The notes under the pieces were generated by a model, which saw nothing but the letters and a program-made list of their open reading frames with translations, made no database searches and was not told the origin of the DNA. This document shows positions 5,365-7,218 of a stretch of DNA of 7,218 nucleotides, in pieces; the stretch's first letter is position 1; each line of letters opens with the position of its first letter. Source of the DNA: Candidatus Saccharicenans sp. GTDB taxonomy: Bacteria; Acidobacteriota; Aminicenantia; Aminicenantales; Saccharicenantaceae. Location of the stretch: positions 1-7,218 of the forward strand of contig JANLGB010000109.1 in NCBI GenBank assembly GCA_024653405.1, in the 5' to 3' direction. Both the position numbers and the translations under genes were made by a program.

Positions 5365-6516
5365 CTATCTTACCAGAAGAGACCGGACTGTTTCCACTCC
5401 GTCACCCAGGGTGAAAGCATAACCCAGGTGCAGCAGCGATTTTTCGATGGCATCAAAGGCAAAGATTATCTGTTCCCGGGTGAGATTGCCCATGTGCCCG
5501 AAGCGAAACACCTGCCCGGCCGTTGGCCCAAGACCACCGGCTACCACCAGGCCATTCTCATAGAGCTTCCTCCTGAACCTGAGGTCATCCAGCCCTTCCG
5601 GATAGCGGATGACGGACAGGGTTGAGGCCAGGCAGGTCTCATCGGTGTAAACCGAGAAACCGAGTGAGGTCAGACCATTGCGAATGGCCGAGGCGAAACG
5701 TTCATGTCTTTCAAACCTTTTTTCCAGGCCTTCTTCCAGCACGATCCTGGTGGCTTCGTAAAAGGCCCGGATTTCGTTGACGCAGGGTGTCGAAAAATAG
5801 CGGTTGGGATTTTCCATGACCGGAAGCCAGCGCAGGATATCGGCATAATAAGCTTTGACTCGGGTCAGCTTTTTCCGCTTTTCCATGGCCCGTCCAGAAA
5901 AAACGTCAATCGCCAGTCCCGGTGGCGCCCCCAGGCATTTCTGGGCGGCCGTCAGGATTACATCTATCCCCCAGTCGTCCATTCGCTCTTCAATCCCGCC
6001 AGTGGCACAGACCCCGTCAACGACTAACAGAGCTTCCGGAACCACCTGGCGAACAACTTCGGCATACTCTTTGACCGGGGCACAGGCTCCGGTGGCTGTG
6101 TCCACGTGGGTGCAGACGACCAGCTCGTACTTATGTTTCTTCAGCTCGGCTTTAAGTTCCTCCGGCCTGACTACCTTCCCCCATTGGCTGGCCAGTAGGT
6201 AATGTTTGATATCGAAGGCCTGGCAGATCTCGGCCATGCGGCTGCCAAAATAGCCCTGGGATACCACCAGGACCTTATCCGTTTCAGCCGTGATGTTCAG
6301 CAGGGCTATCTCCATGGCCAGAGTGCCGGCGCCGGCGATGATAAAGGGCTGGCCGCCGGCGGTGAAAACAATCTTTTTCATATTCTCCAGGGCCCCGCTC
6401 AACTCTTTCTCCATCTGCGGGCTGATATGAGAAACCGTTGGCTGAGCCAGAGCCTCCAGGACCCGGTCCACAACCGGGCTGGGTCCGGGAATGAGAAGAA
6501 GCTTGCTGTCTTTCAT
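5365..6516 (-). CDS. Class V PLP-dependent aminotransferase (alanine-glyoxylate/serine-pyruvate type)
   Basis: 383 residues, full length for fold-type I class V enzymes. ATG 6516 follows TAAGGA (6530-6525) with an 8-base gap. Motifs in order: LLIPGPSPV (7-15), SHISPQM (29-35), the cofactor-phosphate turn AGAGT (61-65), LVVDGVCATGG (164-174) with D167 expected to face the pyridine nitrogen, TAAQKCLGAPPGL (189-201) with K193 as Schiff-base lysine, STPCVNEI (242-249), and FRFGHMG (337-343) with R338 expected to bind the substrate carboxylate. Relatives exchange amino groups among alanine, serine, glyoxylate and pyruvate, and some act in serine synthesis with phosphoglycerate dehydrogenase; no such gene is in view, so the substrate pair is open. 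Cytoplasmic. First gene of a probable operon with the DUF362 gene; I could not find a clear promoter upstream. Confidence 0.93.
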   Translation of the reverse strand: MKDSKLLLIPGPSPVVDRVLEALAQPTVSHISPQMEKELSGALENMKKIVFTAGGQPFIIAGAGTLAMEIALLNITAETDKVLVVSQGYFGSRMAEICQAFDIKHYLLASQWGKVVRPEELKAELKKHKYELVVCTHVDTATGACAPVKEYAEVVRQVVPEALLVVDGVCATGGIEERMDDWGIDVILTAAQKCLGAPPGLAIDVFSGRAMEKRKKLTRVKAYYADILRWLPVMENPNRYFSTPCVNEIRAFYEATRIVLEEGLEKRFERHERFASAIRNGLTSLGFSVYTDETCLASTLSVIRYPEGLDDLRFRRKLYENGLVVAGGLGPTAGQVFRFGHMGNLTREQIIFAFDAIEKSLLHLGYAFTLGDGVETVRSLLVR

Positions 6517-6887
6517 GGTCTTTATCCTTAAGTCCTTTCTACCCCTTACTATTACTTATTTTTCTCCAGCCATACCTTAAAATCAATCAAAAATTTTTTC
6601 TTCCTCTCGGTGCCAAGATTTTTCTGGTGGCTATTATGCCTGAAAAAAGGATTCATTCTCAACCATAAATACTATGCCTGGGTGCGGCCAGGGAAAACTG
6701 TTCTTTTTCCAGGCCAGTTTGTCTCCCGTTTTTGGTTGCGAGAATACTGATGGGCCCGGGTCAAAATCCAGGTTAAAGCAAAAGAATTTTTTCCCCCCGG
6801 CAGCTCTCGGGCTTCAATTAAAATTTATTTTTCAGCCACCGGAGCCCTTATGTTATGATAGCCTGAGATTAAAAACTGGAGGGAATA
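6517..6887. other. Divergent intergenic region between aminotransferase and amidohydrolase genes
   Basis: No gene is supported. The best structure is a hairpin: GGAAAA (6692-6697) / TTTTCC (6705-6710) with a 7-base loop, extended past a small internal loop by GGCC (6686-6689) / GGCC (6712-6715). CCTGG (6677-6681) / CCAGG (6688-6692) is a competing smaller stem. The hairpin sits about 170 bases from each start codon. The amidohydrolase promoter lies at the right end; for the aminotransferase side only A/T-rich sequence is seen. Confidence 0.4.
6851..6859 (+). promoter_or_regulatory. Extended -10 promoter element of the amidohydrolase gene
   Basis: TGTTATGAT: TGn plus TATGAT (5 of 6). The -35 at the right distance (TTCAGC, 6831-6836) is poor. 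Initiation near 6866 gives a leader of about 22 bases carrying GGAGGG (6878-6883). Confidence 0.5.
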
Positions 6888-7218
6888 ATGAAACGGATGA
6901 AAATGACCAGAACCGCAACGCTGATAGGTTTCATGCTGGCCCTCCTGGCTGGCCTGTGGCTTTCCGGCTGCCGGGAAAAGACGGAGAAAAAGGCAGACCT
7001 GGTTTTACTCGGCAAGATTTTTACTGGCAGCCAGGCCCGGCCCTGGGTAGAAGCTCTGGCAGCTGCTGACGGCAAAATCCTGGCTGCCGGGAGCAATAAG
7101 CAAATCAAGAAATACATCGGGCCCGAAACCAGGGCGATTGAGCTCAAAGGAGGAGTGGCCATACCGGGGTTGATAGATGCCCATACCCATTTTTCCTCGG
7201 GTGGCCGGTCGCTCATCG
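6888..7218 (+). CDS. Lipoprotein amidohydrolase (amidohydrolase_3/YtcJ-like), 5' part only
   Basis: 110 codons before the right edge. ATG 6888 follows GGAGGG (6878-6883) at 4-5 bases. Residues 1-27 are a lipoprotein signal peptide: basic K2, R3, K5 and R8, hydrophobic 10-25, then lipobox L25-S26-G27 and lipidated C28. The residue after Cys is Arg, so there is no inner-membrane retention Asp and outer-membrane sorting is plausible if the cell follows the Lol +2 rule. The mature part starts as a metal-dependent amidohydrolase: KADLVLLGKIFTG (35-47), the ADGKILAAG strand (60-68), and GVAIPGLIDAHTHFSSGG (89-106), where H99 and H101 are the HxH metal ligands. The other ligands lie outside the window. 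Periplasmic hydrolysis of an amide- or ester-type substrate is likely; the substrate is unknown. Confidence 0.9.
   Translation, partial: MKRMKMTRTATLIGFMLALLAGLWLSGCREKTEKKADLVLLGKIFTGSQARPWVEALAAADGKILAAGSNKQIKKYIGPETRAIELKGGVAIPGLIDAHTHFSSGGRSLI

Noticed and set aside
6674..7069. 131-codon plus-strand frame
   Set aside because: It runs out of frame into the amidohydrolase gene, whose own frame has a ribosome site, lipobox and HxH motif.

Overview
This window looks like ordinary chromosome from a diderm (Gram-negative-type) bacterium of moderate GC content. The diderm inference rests on a Sec signal peptide, a lipobox lipoprotein and an inner-membrane transporter. The double [4Fe-4S] DUF362 protein would suit an anaerobe. 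Spacers are long (about 280-385 bases) and genes face both directions. I cannot name the taxon. A lineage such as Aminicenantes/Acidobacteriota would be compatible, but this is a guess from gene style only. I see no phage, IS, CRISPR or plasmid genes.

Layout. (1) Positions 1-438, minus strand: N-terminal part of an exported putative esterase, cut by the window edge. (2) 733-1065, plus: a small single-domain cupin that keeps only one recognisable metal-ligand position, divergent from the esterase. (3) 1348-1422, plus: tRNA-Pro(CGG) with a strong sigma70-like promoter directly in front. (4) 1677-2216, plus: macro-domain protein; a Shine-Dalgarno site and a candidate promoter favour ATG 1677 over the longer reading frame. 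(5) 2602-3882, plus: 12-helix MFS exporter-like protein; a near-consensus promoter covers the upstream TTG, so ATG 2602 is the likely start. (6) 4202-5278 and 5365-6516, minus: a DUF362 iron-sulfur protein downstream of a class V PLP aminotransferase, a probable two-gene operon with a 14-bp perfect palindrome in the 86-base gap. (7) 6888-7218, plus: N-terminal part of a lipoprotein amidohydrolase, cut by the window edge.

How the genes fit together. Only the aminotransferase and DUF362 genes look co-transcribed. The others seem to be single transcription units, several with a recognisable promoter of their own. There is no convincing multi-gene defence, biosynthetic or mobile system here. The more interesting signals are small: start-site corrections, promoter-overlapping palindromes, two nearly identical extended -10 elements, and substituted active-site positions in the cupin and macro-domain proteins.
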